A stretch of DNA of 64,000 nucleotides from Bacteroidaceae bacterium (GCA_024398785.1 JAKSIO010000001.1:1-64000); one strand, 5' to 3'; positions 18,465-27,729 are shown, counted from the stretch's first letter. Notes: a model not told the origin generated them from the sequence alone. Numbers and translations are program-made.

Positions 18465-21400
18465 TCAGTTTTGGGGAACAAGCCTGATTACTCCTATTGA
18501 GTTCTCAGGCAGAGTTACAGTGAACTGTTTCTTTATTGTACCAAGGTCTTTGGTGTGAGGTACAATAACCTCTTTGTAGCTTACCATATTGTTGTTACCG
18601 CCGCGTCTGCCACCGGGACCAAACAATCCGGGACGGCCTGCAGGACCTGCAGCCTGAGCAACCGGTTTTGCACCTGCGTAGGTGTTCTGGTCACTCTGGT
18701 TCTTGATCTTGGTATCGTGAGACGATATGAACTCAACACTTGCAGTGTATTTCTTGCCGTTCTGGCCTTTACCCATATTGACGGTAAGTTCTTTGTCTGT
18801 AGCCTGTGAGTTGACAAATTTGATGAAAATCTCACCTGTTTCAGTATCTACCGTAGGCGATGTGTAGATTGTATTGTCTACTTCTGTCCCATTCATTACC
18901 GGGCTCATACCGAATGCGCGGTTTCCAGCCTGGCTGAACAGTTTCTGATAGTAGTAGTTTGTGGTACGCCACAATCCGCGGTTATCAAACCATATCAGAT
19001 TGGAGTTCCATTTGTTAAATCCTTTCTTGCAGAACAGCGGAGCATAGGCAGCCATCACTACCATATCGGAATTGCGTTCAAGGCTTGTCCAGTAGGCAGC
19101 CTCTGCCATTGCGCTTGCATAATCGTTGTTTGAATTATTGTTTGCAAATTCTCCTACGAATACGCGTGTTGGGCGGTTGCGGTCATATGTCAGACCGTCT
19201 GCACCGCGAACCTTGTCAGCATTGTAACGGTCACCATTGGTATAGAACCACTGGTTGTTGCGGTAGTAATGTTCGTCAACAACAGTATTCTGATATTTGG
19301 TGTCTATCTGATGCATATTGTCATTGAATTCGCGTCCGTCTGCTGCGGAACCTGCGGTAGAAACAATAATGATATCAGGATATTTAGCCTGTACCTCTTT
19401 GTAAATTATGTCAAAGCGCTCCCAGAATTCCTGTCCGCGGTTTTCGTTTCCGATGCCAAGGTATTTAAGATTGAAAGGCTCCGGATGTCCCATTTCGGCG
19501 CGCAGTTTACCCCATTTGCTGGTGGCATCGCCGTTGCAGAATTCTATAAAGTCAAGGGCATCGCATACAAATATGTCGTGAAAACGTTTGCGGTCGGCAT
19601 CGGTTTCAAGCGGAGCTATATACTGGTGTCCTGCAAACTGGCAGGTTACGCCGTTGTTGAGTACCGGCAGCGGAGTGGCACCCAGTGATTCTGCCATGAG
19701 CAGGTATTCGTAGAAACCTACGTATTGTGATGTCCAGTAGCCCCAATGGTTGCGGAAACCTATTCGTTCTTCTTCCGGACCTACGGAGTTCTTCCAGAAC
19801 GGCTGTCCAAAGTAGTTGGTTCCTTCGCTGGCACATCCGCCCGGGAAACGCATGAATGTAGGATTCAAATCGGACAGAGCCTGCATCATGTCTTTGCGGA
19901 AAGGTCCCATTTTACCATCCATCCACAGTTGCGATGCCTCTGGAAGCAGTGTTACAAAGTCAAGCCAGAATGTACCCGGTTTGTCTGCAATAATGGCCAG
20001 GCGGCTGTCAACGGAGCGCTGTGCCTTTAACTGGCCGGTGTATTTCTGCCAGTCGTCTTTCACATTGCTTATTGTAACGGCGTTTGAGTTTGCCTGACCG
20101 CCCGCATCTTCAAGTTGGACGGTAATTGTGCCGGGATATGCCTGTCCGGTCAGATAGAGTGTAAGGTCATAGCTTACTCCCTGCTGTGCCGGAATTGAAG
20201 CTTTTTGGGTGTTGTTTGAATAGTAGTTGCCCTGACGTTCGCTGCCGTAAGGTGCTGTACCGTAACCGTTGGCTGCTATTCCGAATCCCTGACCGGCCTC
20301 CTCAATATCGAAGCGTACGCTGTATTGTGCATAGCGCAGTTCATCGTTGTATTTGTCATTCGGGTCAAAGTCATAGTAACGTTTCAGGTCCTTGACCAGC
20401 GGTTTGTCTGCAACTGCATGAGCCTGTCCTTTGGCGCCATCTTTGCTGATTACTGTCCAGCCAAAGAATACTGTGTCTGACTGTGAGAATTCCTTTGCAG
20501 GTCCGTCAGGCACATTGTATGCCTGGAAAGAGTAGTTCTGTATGAGCTGTGCGCAGATACCACCGTCAAGAGACTGGTTTATGTCTTCAAAGAAAATTCC
20601 GGAAAGGGTAGGGCTGATTTCTATGCCAAGTCCTTTCTTGCTCAGGTCAAGTGTAACGGTGCGTTTTTCTACAGGTTTGAAACCTTGCAGTTGCAGCATT
20701 TTTTCTGCCATGCGGTATCCCATAAGACGCATACCTTCAGTGCTGAAATGGAACTGGTCTCCGGTGCTCTCGCAGCCCAATGATGATATTACGTATCCGT
20801 TAGGCATTACTTCAGGGAGGTGGGCAAGAACAACCTGGTTGAATGCGGCGCATACGCCGTCCTGCTCTGCCTGCTTGAGTTCTCCTGCCAGAAGCGGAAT
20901 TTCATTTGGATCAAGATTCAGGTCTTTGCAAAGGTCATCATGAATCTTTTTGAGTCTTGCACACCACTCTGCATCGTCCGGATTGGATTCTCCCTGATGT
21001 ACCAGCATGCCTTTAATAACACCGCTTTTCTGAGCTATGCGCGCCATGTCAACAATGCGCTGATAGGGGCTCATGTCATATTCCTTGGCCATATTTACCA
21101 GCCAGCTGCGTGATGGGTCAGCGGCCTCCATGTCAAGATATTCCTGGCATGCGTCTTTGTCCCACAACTCAAGTTTGGCTCCGGCTACAGATACGTTTAT
21201 TACACCAACCTTGTACTGCTGGGGCAGTTCTTCAATCATCTTGCGACCAAAGAAGTCTACCGGTCCCATATTGTTGCTCTGACGGCAAATTGGCGGAACG
21301 GCGGTGTACCATTGTCCCATTTTGCGCTCATAGCGTGGCATATCTACGGCCGACAGGAATTGGAAACGCGGATCGTTGAAATTCTTGTCCTGTTCTGCGG

Positions 21401-21548
21401 GTGTGGCTCCGGCTTCCATATTGGACTGGCCAAAGCACAGATAGATAAAGAAATTCGGGTCAGGTTGCTGTGCCTTGAGCGGCTGCTGTGCCTGCAGGAA
21501 CAATGCAAGGAGCATTGCTGCAAGGATTGTCTGTAATTTTGATTTCAT
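18465..21548 (-). CDS. Secreted SASA-type esterase fused to GH51 alpha-L-arabinofuranosidase
   Basis: About 1027 residues from MKSKLQTILAAML; this start, with signal peptide ending near LKAQQ, is chosen over a 21-codon extension. Residues about 30-300 form a sialate-O-acetylesterase/CE6-like domain: catalytic serine in CFGQSNMEAG, HQGESNPDDA, and Asp-His in GDQFHF. From about 310 on it is GH51-like: PTLSGIFFEDINQSLDGGI, a central carbohydrate-binding sandwich, RFPGGCASEGTNYF, acid/base Glu in LGIGNENRG and a likely nucleophile Glu in FVGEFAN. It ends in a Gly/Pro-rich linker and beta strands. It probably deacetylates and removes arabinose from arabinoxylan or arabinan side chains. Confidence 0.88.
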   Translation of the reverse strand: MKSKLQTILAAMLLALFLQAQQPLKAQQPDPNFFIYLCFGQSNMEAGATPAEQDKNFNDPRFQFLSAVDMPRYERKMGQWYTAVPPICRQSNNMGPVDFFGRKMIEELPQQYKVGVINVSVAGAKLELWDKDACQEYLDMEAADPSRSWLVNMAKEYDMSPYQRIVDMARIAQKSGVIKGMLVHQGESNPDDAEWCARLKKIHDDLCKDLNLDPNEIPLLAGELKQAEQDGVCAAFNQVVLAHLPEVMPNGYVISSLGCESTGDQFHFSTEGMRLMGYRMAEKMLQLQGFKPVEKRTVTLDLSKKGLGIEISPTLSGIFFEDINQSLDGGICAQLIQNYSFQAYNVPDGPAKEFSQSDTVFFGWTVISKDGAKGQAHAVADKPLVKDLKRYYDFDPNDKYNDELRYAQYSVRFDIEEAGQGFGIAANGYGTAPYGSERQGNYYSNNTQKASIPAQQGVSYDLTLYLTGQAYPGTITVQLEDAGGQANSNAVTISNVKDDWQKYTGQLKAQRSVDSRLAIIADKPGTFWLDFVTLLPEASQLWMDGKMGPFRKDMMQALSDLNPTFMRFPGGCASEGTNYFGQPFWKNSVGPEEERIGFRNHWGYWTSQYVGFYEYLLMAESLGATPLPVLNNGVTCQFAGHQYIAPLETDADRKRFHDIFVCDALDFIEFCNGDATSKWGKLRAEMGHPEPFNLKYLGIGNENRGQEFWERFDIIYKEVQAKYPDIIIVSTAGSAADGREFNDNMHQIDTKYQNTVVDEHYYRNNQWFYTNGDRYNADKVRGADGLTYDRNRPTRVFVGEFANNNSNNDYASAMAEAAYWTSLERNSDMVVMAAYAPLFCKKGFNKWNSNLIWFDNRGLWRTTNYYYQKLFSQAGNRAFGMSPVMNGTEVDNTIYTSPTVDTETGEIFIKFVNSQATDKELTVNMGKGQNGKKYTASVEFISSHDTKIKNQSDQNTYAGAKPVAQAAGPAGRPGLFGPGGRRGGNNNMVSYKEVIVPHTKDLGTIKKQFTVTLPENSIGVIRLVPQN

Positions 21549-21567
21549 CTGTATGATAGTTTTGTAG

Positions 21568-21575
21568 CAAAGGTA
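21568..21575 (-). promoter_or_regulatory. -7 promoter box for the esterase-GH51 gene
   Basis: TACCTTTG on the minus strand fits TAnnTTTG and is 19 bp upstream of the chosen ATG at 21548, supporting that start. Confidence 0.55.
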
Positions 21576-21593
21576 ATGAAAAATTAAATAGGA

Positions 21594-21632
21594 AAAGCCC
21601 CAAACCGCCATTTCTGCGGTCTGAGGCTTCTC
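21594..21632 (-). terminator. Terminator-like hairpin after the fimbrillin-like lipoprotein gene
   Basis: On the minus strand AGCCTCAGACCGC pairs with GCGGTTTGGGGCT around a short A-rich loop, followed by T residues. It lies 37 bp beyond the stop of the 21669-23057 gene and before the next promoter. Confidence 0.75.
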
Positions 21633-21668
21633 TCTAATTCAAGTTCTGTATTTTACTGCATTACTGCA

Positions 21669-23057
21669 TTACGGAAGGTCGTGGAACAGACGTACAAGGT
21701 AAGTGTCGTTTTTATCCGCTTCCTCCTTATAGGGTACTCCGTAATTTCTATCTTCATAGGCTACAGGAGAATAATCATGATCAAAACCGCTATCGTAAAT
21801 TAATTCCGGAGCAAAATAAAAACATTTCTCAGTATCATTTTCGCCTGGAGTTCCTGTCCAATATTTGCCATAAGGGTTACCATCGTTATCACCATCACAG
21901 TCATTGAGAGGTAAGTATAAATCAATTCCATCTTTATCATCAATGTACCACAGCAAGGCACCATTACCTTCTCCTTCCATAATATCTCCCCAAGTAGGAT
22001 ACTCAACATCACATAATGTTTTAATCTCGTTCACAGTAGGCAGACGCCATCCGCTCCAGGTGCCATCAGTAATACTGTCACACGCGTCAGCAAAAGAAAG
22101 TGACGAACCGCCACAACCAGTACCATTCACAGCCGTTGCACCTACATTCATTGTAGCTACAATCACCTTATCGCCGTTAATGTCAACCACTATACCTTCG
22201 TGACCGCTGATTGTGAACTTTACACCAGCGGATATGAATTTGTCTTTTGATACGGGGAATGAGGCATTGGTTATCTTGCTGCGTACTATATCAAGCGTGG
22301 CGGCCTTCAGCGTTTTATGGCAAATGTTGCCTTCCATATCAGTCAGGTAGATACTGACGTTCGAATAAGATGCCAGTGTATCTTTACTAGATCCTTCTTC
22401 TATTATTCCGTCGTTCGATGGCATGGCAATGTTGAATTGGGTACCATCTGTAGTAAGAGCCACTCCGTCTCCCCCATTGCTGCAGTCAAGAGTGATAGGA
22501 CTTTCAAGTTGGTCCGCACATACTGTAATCTTTTTGATAGATACGTTTTCACTGTTTTTAACTGTAAGACGGAGAATGCCGCCCAAATTGGTGAACTTAA
22601 CAAATGGTGCAGAAACCTTGAAAATCTCCGATACCATTGGGCAACCTGTAATGTTGTTTCCCCTATATGTCTGGTTTGTCGGCCATGTAGATGTAGCTTT
22701 GAGAATGGTCTCCGCATTGGTAGCAGGATAGTATGCAATATATTGTTTTGTAGCGTTCAATTCCTCTCCCACAAAAGTGCCGGATGTTTTACCCGCATCA
22801 CCGTCAGTCAATGTAAATTTTCCGCAATTAATAACCGGCGTGGTGAACGAGAAAACGGAAAATTCATCACCCTCAGACCAGACAACCTGATAGCCGTCTG
22901 TATCGTTGCCGCTGAGCGCGGTCTTGGTGCCGGTTTCTGTTGTGGCGAAAAGTGTAAATGTTTTATTGGTATTTTCTGTTGGAAACAGCTCTTTGTCGCA
23001 AGATGACAGACCGAATATAGTGGTCATTGCCATAAGTATAAATGCAGTTTTTTTCAT
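21669..23057 (-). CDS. Fimbrillin-like lipoprotein with C-terminal FISUMP-type domain
   Basis: A 462-residue lipoprotein (lipobox GLSSC, Cys about 20). Residues about 35-270 resemble the Bacteroidales fimbrillin/Mfa N-terminal fold (FTLFATTETGTKTALSGN, VVWSEGDEFSVF, YIAYYPATNAETI). The C-terminal part contains GTWSGWRLPTVNEIKTLCD and GKYWTGTPGE, like the Fibrobacter-paralogue (FISUMP/lectin-like) domain. It is likely surface exposed and possibly adhesive or fimbria-associated; this is inference. A 49-codon peptide gene lies 18 bp upstream. Confidence 0.7.
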   Translation of the reverse strand: MKKTAFILMAMTTIFGLSSCDKELFPTENTNKTFTLFATTETGTKTALSGNDTDGYQVVWSEGDEFSVFSFTTPVINCGKFTLTDGDAGKTSGTFVGEELNATKQYIAYYPATNAETILKATSTWPTNQTYRGNNITGCPMVSEIFKVSAPFVKFTNLGGILRLTVKNSENVSIKKITVCADQLESPITLDCSNGGDGVALTTDGTQFNIAMPSNDGIIEEGSSKDTLASYSNVSIYLTDMEGNICHKTLKAATLDIVRSKITNASFPVSKDKFISAGVKFTISGHEGIVVDINGDKVIVATMNVGATAVNGTGCGGSSLSFADACDSITDGTWSGWRLPTVNEIKTLCDVEYPTWGDIMEGEGNGALLWYIDDKDGIDLYLPLNDCDGDNDGNPYGKYWTGTPGENDTEKCFYFAPELIYDSGFDHDYSPVAYEDRNYGVPYKEEADKNDTYLVRLFHDLP

Positions 23058-23074
23058 GTTGCAGTCAAATTCAA

Positions 23075-23224
23075 TTAATTCCAGTCATTGTATGATTTCT
23101 CAAAAATTGTGAAAGGTTCGTTTCCGAAACTCTGGCAGAGTACCTGCCTGGCGCTGATTCCAATTACTTTTGCAGCAGGTTTCACATACTGTCTGCTTCC
23201 ATTCAAACTGTTTTCAATTTTCAT
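23075..23224 (-). CDS. Small peptide of the Bacteroidales companion type
   Basis: About 49 residues from MKIENSLNGSRQYVKPAAKV, the ATG 45 bp inside the longer frame. The pattern of a short polar N terminus, Y-x-x-P-x-x-x-V-I-x-I, then a polar end resembles many tiny Bacteroidales proteins encoded just upstream of surface-lipoprotein genes. There is no clear signal peptide. Start and transcription are supported by a TAnnTTTG box at 23267-23274. The function is unknown. Confidence 0.55.
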   Translation of the reverse strand: MKIENSLNGSRQYVKPAAKVIGISARQVLCQSFGNEPFTIFEKSYNDWN

Positions 23225-23266
23225 TTTTTTTGTAATAGTTGTATTAACATAATTTTTTTCGGGGCG

Positions 23267-23274
23267 CAAAATTA
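23267..23274 (-). promoter_or_regulatory. -7 promoter box for the peptide/fimbrillin-like operon
   Basis: TAATTTTG on the minus strand fits TAnnTTTG, 42 bp upstream of the small-peptide ATG. Confidence 0.5.
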
Positions 23275-23319
23275 CACATTTTTTTCCTATAATTATGTAT
23301 GATGTAGGCTTTTTTTAAG

Positions 23320-23327
23320 TAATTTTG
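23320..23327 (+). promoter_or_regulatory. -7 promoter box for the homocysteine operon
   Basis: TAATTTTG on the plus strand fits TAnnTTTG, 23 bp upstream of the DUF39 ATG and divergent from the previous box. Confidence 0.55.
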
Positions 23328-23350
23328 CGGGAATAAAAATTTGCACATGC

Positions 23351-24493
23351 ATGGAAAAGACGTACGAAGAAATCAATGAGAAAATCCGTAAGGGTAAAGC
23401 CGTAGTGCTGACCGCAGAACAGGTCTCCGAGATGGCGCGCACAATGAGCCCCAAGGAAATTTTGAACAAGGTGGATGTTGTTACAACAGCAACCTTCGGT
23501 GCCATGTGCTCGTCCGGTGCAATACTGAACTTTGGTCATGCAACCCCCCCTATACGTATGGAACGCATAGAGTTGAACGGAGTTCCGGTAAGTGGTGGAC
23601 TTGCTGCTGTAGATACTTTTGTAGGAGCTACAGACTGTAACCCTCAGAAACCGGAATACGGTGGTGCACATATCATTCAGGATCTGATTGACGGCAAGAG
23701 CGTTGTTCTTGAGGCATGGGGAAAGGGTACAGACTGTTATCCAAGAACCCACATAAAGACCAATATATCATTGGAAACAATGAACGAGGCCATACTGTCA
23801 AATCCCCGTAATGCTTACCAGAATTACAATGTTGCGGTTAATTCAAGCGACCGTATACGTTACACATACATGGGTACGCTTCTGCCAAATTACAAGAATG
23901 CTTCGTACAGTTCAGCCGGCGAACTTTCACCGCTGCTCAACGACCCGGAATGCCGTACCATAGGTCTTGGTACAAGGATTTTCCTTGCAGGAGCACAAGG
24001 CTATGTAACATACAACGGAACACAGTTCAACACTTCAAAGCCGTTGAACAAATATGGTGTTCCAATGGGCGGTTCGCGTACAATAGCCGTTGCTGGTGAG
24101 ATGCGTGAAATGAACAGCCGTTTCCTGCGCGGTGCTTATTTTGAAAAATACGGAGTTACAATGTACGTGGGCATCGGTGTTCCTATTCCTATTCTTGACG
24201 AGGATATGGCAGCACGCGTATCAATCCGTAACGAGCAGATAGAGACCTATATTGAAGACTATGGCAATGATTTCAAACTTATAGGTACAACCAACTACGC
24301 AGCGCTGCGTAGCGGAGAGATTGAACTGAACGGACATAAGATTCACACAGCTCCGCTGTCAAGTCTTGCCCGTGCGCGTGAGATTGCCGATATACTGAAG
24401 GGCTGGATTGAGAAGGGTGAATTCCTGCTCACGGAGCCAACACGTCCAATGCCTGTAAGTCGTAGTATCAAGTCACTTGAAGAAAATCTTTGA
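23351..24493 (+). CDS. DUF39 homocysteine biosynthesis protein
   Basis: A 380-residue protein of the COG1900/DUF39 family, recognised by TATFGAMCSSGAILNFGHAT, a conserved-cysteine stretch near residue 50, and GAQGYVTYNGTQ with GGSRTIAVAGEM. In methanogens and sulfate reducers this family is needed to turn aspartate semialdehyde plus sulfide into homocysteine. The next two genes encode the NIL-ferredoxin and UPF0280 partners found with it there. This suggests an O-acetylhomoserine-independent route to methionine here. Confidence 0.88.
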   Translation: MEKTYEEINEKIRKGKAVVLTAEQVSEMARTMSPKEILNKVDVVTTATFGAMCSSGAILNFGHATPPIRMERIELNGVPVSGGLAAVDTFVGATDCNPQKPEYGGAHIIQDLIDGKSVVLEAWGKGTDCYPRTHIKTNISLETMNEAILSNPRNAYQNYNVAVNSSDRIRYTYMGTLLPNYKNASYSSAGELSPLLNDPECRTIGLGTRIFLAGAQGYVTYNGTQFNTSKPLNKYGVPMGGSRTIAVAGEMREMNSRFLRGAYFEKYGVTMYVGIGVPIPILDEDMAARVSIRNEQIETYIEDYGNDFKLIGTTNYAALRSGEIELNGHKIHTAPLSSLARAREIADILKGWIEKGEFLLTEPTRPMPVSRSIKSLEENL

Positions 24494-24497
24494 AGCT

Positions 24498-24908
24498 ATG
24501 GTAAAGAGAATAGTACTGAATTTCCCTGCTGAGAGTACTCAGAAACCTGTTATATATGACATCGTCAAGAAATTTGACGTTGTAACAAATATCCTTAAGG
24601 CCAATGTAAAAGGTGACCAGGGAGGCCGTATGGTAGTTGAACTGGAGGCCGATGCCGACAAAATCAAAGAAGCAATACGTTACATCAAGGGGTGCGGCAT
24701 TGAGGTGAGCTCTCTTGGCAGCAAGATTATATGGAACCGTGATTTGTGTACTGACTGCGGTACCTGCACTTCATCTTGTCTGTCAGGCGCTCTTACCATT
24801 CAGGCTCCTGACTGGAAACTCAAGTTCAATCCAGACAAGTGCGTGGCCTGCAAGTTGTGTCTTAAGGCTTGTCCGCTGAAACTCTTCTCAATGGATGTGT
24901 TCGGCTGA
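24498..24908 (+). CDS. NIL-domain ferredoxin (homocysteine synthesis partner)
   Basis: About 136 residues from MVKRIVLNFPAEST; the ATG at 24498 is preferred, 4 bp after the DUF39 stop. The first 75 residues are a NIL domain, a small ligand-binding fold also found in methionine transporters. Two [4Fe-4S] motifs follow, CTDCGTCTSSCL and CVACKLCLKACP. It is the expected electron-carrier partner of DUF39 proteins. Confidence 0.88.
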   Translation: MVKRIVLNFPAESTQKPVIYDIVKKFDVVTNILKANVKGDQGGRMVVELEADADKIKEAIRYIKGCGIEVSSLGSKIIWNRDLCTDCGTCTSSCLSGALTIQAPDWKLKFNPDKCVACKLCLKACPLKLFSMDVFG

Positions 24909-24931
24909 TTCCAGCCGTTACTGCCTGTTAA

Positions 24932-25681
24932 ATGGAATATAAGGACAGAACATACCGTAATCAGTTTTCCGGTTCTCTGAAATCTTTTTCAGTAAGTTAT
25001 AAGGAAACTGATCTGTGGATAGGAACCGACAACGGCTCCTATTCGTGTTCTATGCAGCAGTATGTATTGGACCTTGTAACGCAGATGCGTACCGAAATGG
25101 ACGCTTATCTGCAATCCGATACGCAGTACAGGACATCGCTTGTACCGTATCAGCCAAAGAACGGAGCGCCCGCTATATTCCGGTTCATGTCCAAGGCTTC
25201 GGCCAAGGCAGGGATTGGTCCCATGAGTGCTGTGGCGGGAGCTTTTGACAAGTTAGTGGCCGATGCCCTGTGCACACGCTATGGCTGTACGGACATTGTA
25301 GTTGAGAACGGAGGGGACATTTATGCAAAAGTGTCACATGACCTTGATATTTCTGTTTTTGCCGGTCAGTCTCCGCTTTCTGAAAGGGTGGGAATACATA
25401 TTCCGGCAGAGGCTTTCCCGCTTGGAATCTGTACTTCAAGCGGAACTGTGGGCCCATCGCTTAGTTTTGGCAAGGCCGATGCCATGATGGTTGTGTGTCG
25501 CGATGTTCTGCTTGCAGACAGTTATGCAACAGCCATGGCTAACCGCATACGGACTGTTGATGACCTGCAACCGGTCATAGATTTGTGTTCAAATAATTCT
25601 GATATTCTTGGCGCGCTTGCAGTGAAAGATGACCGCATGGCGATTTGCGGCGATTTTGAGTTGCGCATTTTTGAAAAATAA
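24932..25681 (+). CDS. UPF0280 family (ApbE-like) protein
   Basis: A 249-residue protein matching UPF0280/COG2122. Features are IGPMSAVAGAFDKLVADAL and DIVVENGGDIYAKV, which parallel the flavin-transferase ApbE fold, and a late ASSGTVG-like segment (CTSSGTVGPSLS). This family co-occurs with DUF39 and NIL-ferredoxin and is implicated genetically in homocysteine formation in methanogens. There are short gaps on both sides (23 and 5 bp). Confidence 0.85.
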   Translation: MEYKDRTYRNQFSGSLKSFSVSYKETDLWIGTDNGSYSCSMQQYVLDLVTQMRTEMDAYLQSDTQYRTSLVPYQPKNGAPAIFRFMSKASAKAGIGPMSAVAGAFDKLVADALCTRYGCTDIVVENGGDIYAKVSHDLDISVFAGQSPLSERVGIHIPAEAFPLGICTSSGTVGPSLSFGKADAMMVVCRDVLLADSYATAMANRIRTVDDLQPVIDLCSNNSDILGALAVKDDRMAICGDFELRIFEK

Positions 25682-25686
25682 AAGTA

Positions 25687-26367
25687 ATGCAAACGGACGG
25701 TCTGCTTAATTATATGCTGGGTGAAGGAGTGGAGGCTTTCTCCACCATGCGTGGTGCGCAGCTTCCGTACAATGTAATATGCGGGCATCAGGTGCACGAT
25801 GTTCGTGTAGCGGTCATAGACAGACCTGATCTGACGCGTGAGGACCTTGAGGGGTACGATGCCTTCATTACCAATCTTAAAGGCTGTGCCATAGGAGTGC
25901 GAACAGCTGACTGTATTCCGGTCCTTTTATATGATGCGCGGCACAAGGCTGTTGCAGCCGTTCATTCAGGGTGGAAAGGTACAGTGCGTAAAATATCACA
26001 GCATACCATTCAGGCTATGCATGACACTTTCGGAACAAATGCACAGGACTTGGTTGCTATGATTGGCCCCGGTATATGCCGTAGCAGTTTTCAGGTGGGA
26101 GAAGAGGTTGTTGAATTGTTCCGTCAGGGCTCTTTCCCAATGGATGCAATCTGGCAATATGACGGCAGTCCAGTTCCTGGTACAATGCAGGGAGGACATC
26201 ATATAGACCTTATCCAGGCAAACAGATGGCTGTTGGAAAGTGCAGGTGTAAAGCCTGAGAACATACACTCATGCAATATCTGTACTTTTGAGGATGAGAG
26301 GTTCTATTCGGCCCGCCGCGAAGGAACTGAATGCGGTCGCATCATAAACGCAATCCGCATTGTCTGA
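25687..26367 (+). CDS. pgeF: YfiH/PgeF family purine nucleoside phosphorylase-like (laccase-domain) protein
   Basis: A 226-residue protein with the family metal site: GHQVHDVRV (His), IGVRTADCIPVLLYD (Cys), AAVHSGWKGT (His). It ends in a conserved CTFEDERFYSARREG segment. Members were called polyphenol oxidases, act on purine nucleosides, and in E. coli PgeF edits peptidoglycan precursors. It starts 5 bp after the UPF0280 gene. Its stop codon TGA is formed by the start of the 23-bp palindromic repeat. Confidence 0.9.
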   Translation: MQTDGLLNYMLGEGVEAFSTMRGAQLPYNVICGHQVHDVRVAVIDRPDLTREDLEGYDAFITNLKGCAIGVRTADCIPVLLYDARHKAVAAVHSGWKGTVRKISQHTIQAMHDTFGTNAQDLVAMIGPGICRSSFQVGEEVVELFRQGSFPMDAIWQYDGSPVPGTMQGGHHIDLIQANRWLLESAGVKPENIHSCNICTFEDERFYSARREGTECGRIINAIRIV

Positions 26368-26388
26368 ACAGGGGACAGGTCCCTGTTC
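26366..26388 (+). repeat. 23-bp palindromic repeat, copy 1
   Basis: Arms GAACAGGG and CCCTGTTC surround GACAGGT. It lies exactly between two convergent genes and contributes the stop codon of the upstream one. Near-identical copies are at 29682, 30836, 30902 (inverted) and 46685. Confidence 0.85.
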
Positions 26389-26391
26389 ACT

Positions 26392-27729
26392 CTAGTTTAC
26401 CCTTTTACCATCCATTGTCGATATCTGGGTTTCTTCTCCTTTCTGAACTCTAACATTCCTGACTGCGAACGTACCTTTACTTTCACCAGTATCTCCGTTC
26501 TTGAGTTCATATATGTAGTCGTATACGCCTTCTCTTATGATTGTACTGGTATAGTCGTTCTTATCAAGATTTGTATTCACTATACAATACGGCTCATCTG
26601 CGGTTTCGAATTCTCCTTCGCGGTATATTTTTATGTTCGTGGCATAACTGCGGGTTGTGTTCTTGAAGAAAATGTTGCCAGTAGGGATTCTGTTCATAGA
26701 TGGCAAATCCATGGAGAATTCCTGAGAACTGCAGTCGGACTTGAGTCTCTTGATTTGGATATAGTCATCCTCTTCGGAAGTGACAGTGACATTGCCGGCA
26801 ATGTCTGCTGCATATTTCGGAAGAAGGTTCACTTTCATTTTCATGGCCCCGAAATCATAGTCCTTGGAACAGAGTACGCCTTCCTTCACATGCCAGACAA
26901 AAGAGAAATCCACTCTCTGGTCCGTTCGGAACAAAACAGGAATAGCATTGGAACTGAAATCTTCCCGGATATTGTTGGTTTTGAAATGGTAATTCACTGT
27001 GCGGTTTTGGGGATCCGTAGTCATTTCAACACTCTGGTCTGGAAGATTCTGAGTGCTGGAATCGTCCCATTTGAAACCAAGGGATACGCAACCCAAAGCA
27101 ATAGTTTTCCATGAAGGGTCTTTGTCCTCTGCAGGAATACGCACACCGCCTATTGATATCTTTGGAGACAGACTGAATGCAAAGCCTTTGAGATAAGTAG
27201 TGCTTCCTATTGTCGTAGAAGGTTCCGGTGTGACGTAGAAACCAACATCATCCGGTCCGAGCGGGTTTCCGTCAGGGGATAGCAACTGAAATTCCAGACC
27301 AAGGTCAGACATATACCATCCATACATGGAAACCATATCCCCGTCCATAGAATGGGTTTCCAACGTCCTTTCCGAATAACAATCGGCATTATGTGATACT
27401 ACATATCCACGGACTGCGTAATAATCGCCGCTCTGAATGTTCCCCTCAAATACATACATAGGAAGGACTTCAAGATGCAGATCTAGAAGATTATTGAAAA
27501 ACTCTTCTTCAGTATTGACATATACCGGTAGCCGTTTGTATGCATTGACGGTGTTGAAACGGATGCCGGCTGACCTGTTAAATACGGAGATCTGTTCCTG
27601 AATCAAGCGTGACGATGATATAATCTGTTTAGGAGTTCTATCAACGCCCTGAGTCATGTCTTCCTTTGTACATCCGGTCAAAGCGGCAACCAGAAATAAA
27701 ACTGCAAGATGTCTGGAACGAATTTTCAT
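26392..27729 (-). CDS. Leukocidin-like pore-forming lipoprotein, second gene of the pair
   Basis: A 445-residue lipoprotein (lipobox ALTGC, Cys 20). Residues about 98-285 parallel its upstream paralogue: GDYYAVRGYVVSHNA, LEFQLLSPDG, VGFYVTPEP, then an alternating small/hydrophobic stretch (about 178-225), VEMTTDP, VNYHFKTNNIRED and FRTDQ. This order (strand, xDYYP-like turn, glycine-rich stem, VxFxxxxNN) resembles leukocidin/alpha-hemolysin toxins. The C-terminal about 120 residues form a beta-sandwich shared with the paralogue. Its start overlaps the stop of that gene (ATGA). Pore formation is inference. Confidence 0.5.
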   Translation of the reverse strand: MKIRSRHLAVLFLVAALTGCTKEDMTQGVDRTPKQIISSSRLIQEQISVFNRSAGIRFNTVNAYKRLPVYVNTEEEFFNNLLDLHLEVLPMYVFEGNIQSGDYYAVRGYVVSHNADCYSERTLETHSMDGDMVSMYGWYMSDLGLEFQLLSPDGNPLGPDDVGFYVTPEPSTTIGSTTYLKGFAFSLSPKISIGGVRIPAEDKDPSWKTIALGCVSLGFKWDDSSTQNLPDQSVEMTTDPQNRTVNYHFKTNNIREDFSSNAIPVLFRTDQRVDFSFVWHVKEGVLCSKDYDFGAMKMKVNLLPKYAADIAGNVTVTSEEDDYIQIKRLKSDCSSQEFSMDLPSMNRIPTGNIFFKNTTRSYATNIKIYREGEFETADEPYCIVNTNLDKNDYTSTIIREGVYDYIYELKNGDTGESKGTFAVRNVRVQKGEETQISTMDGKRVN

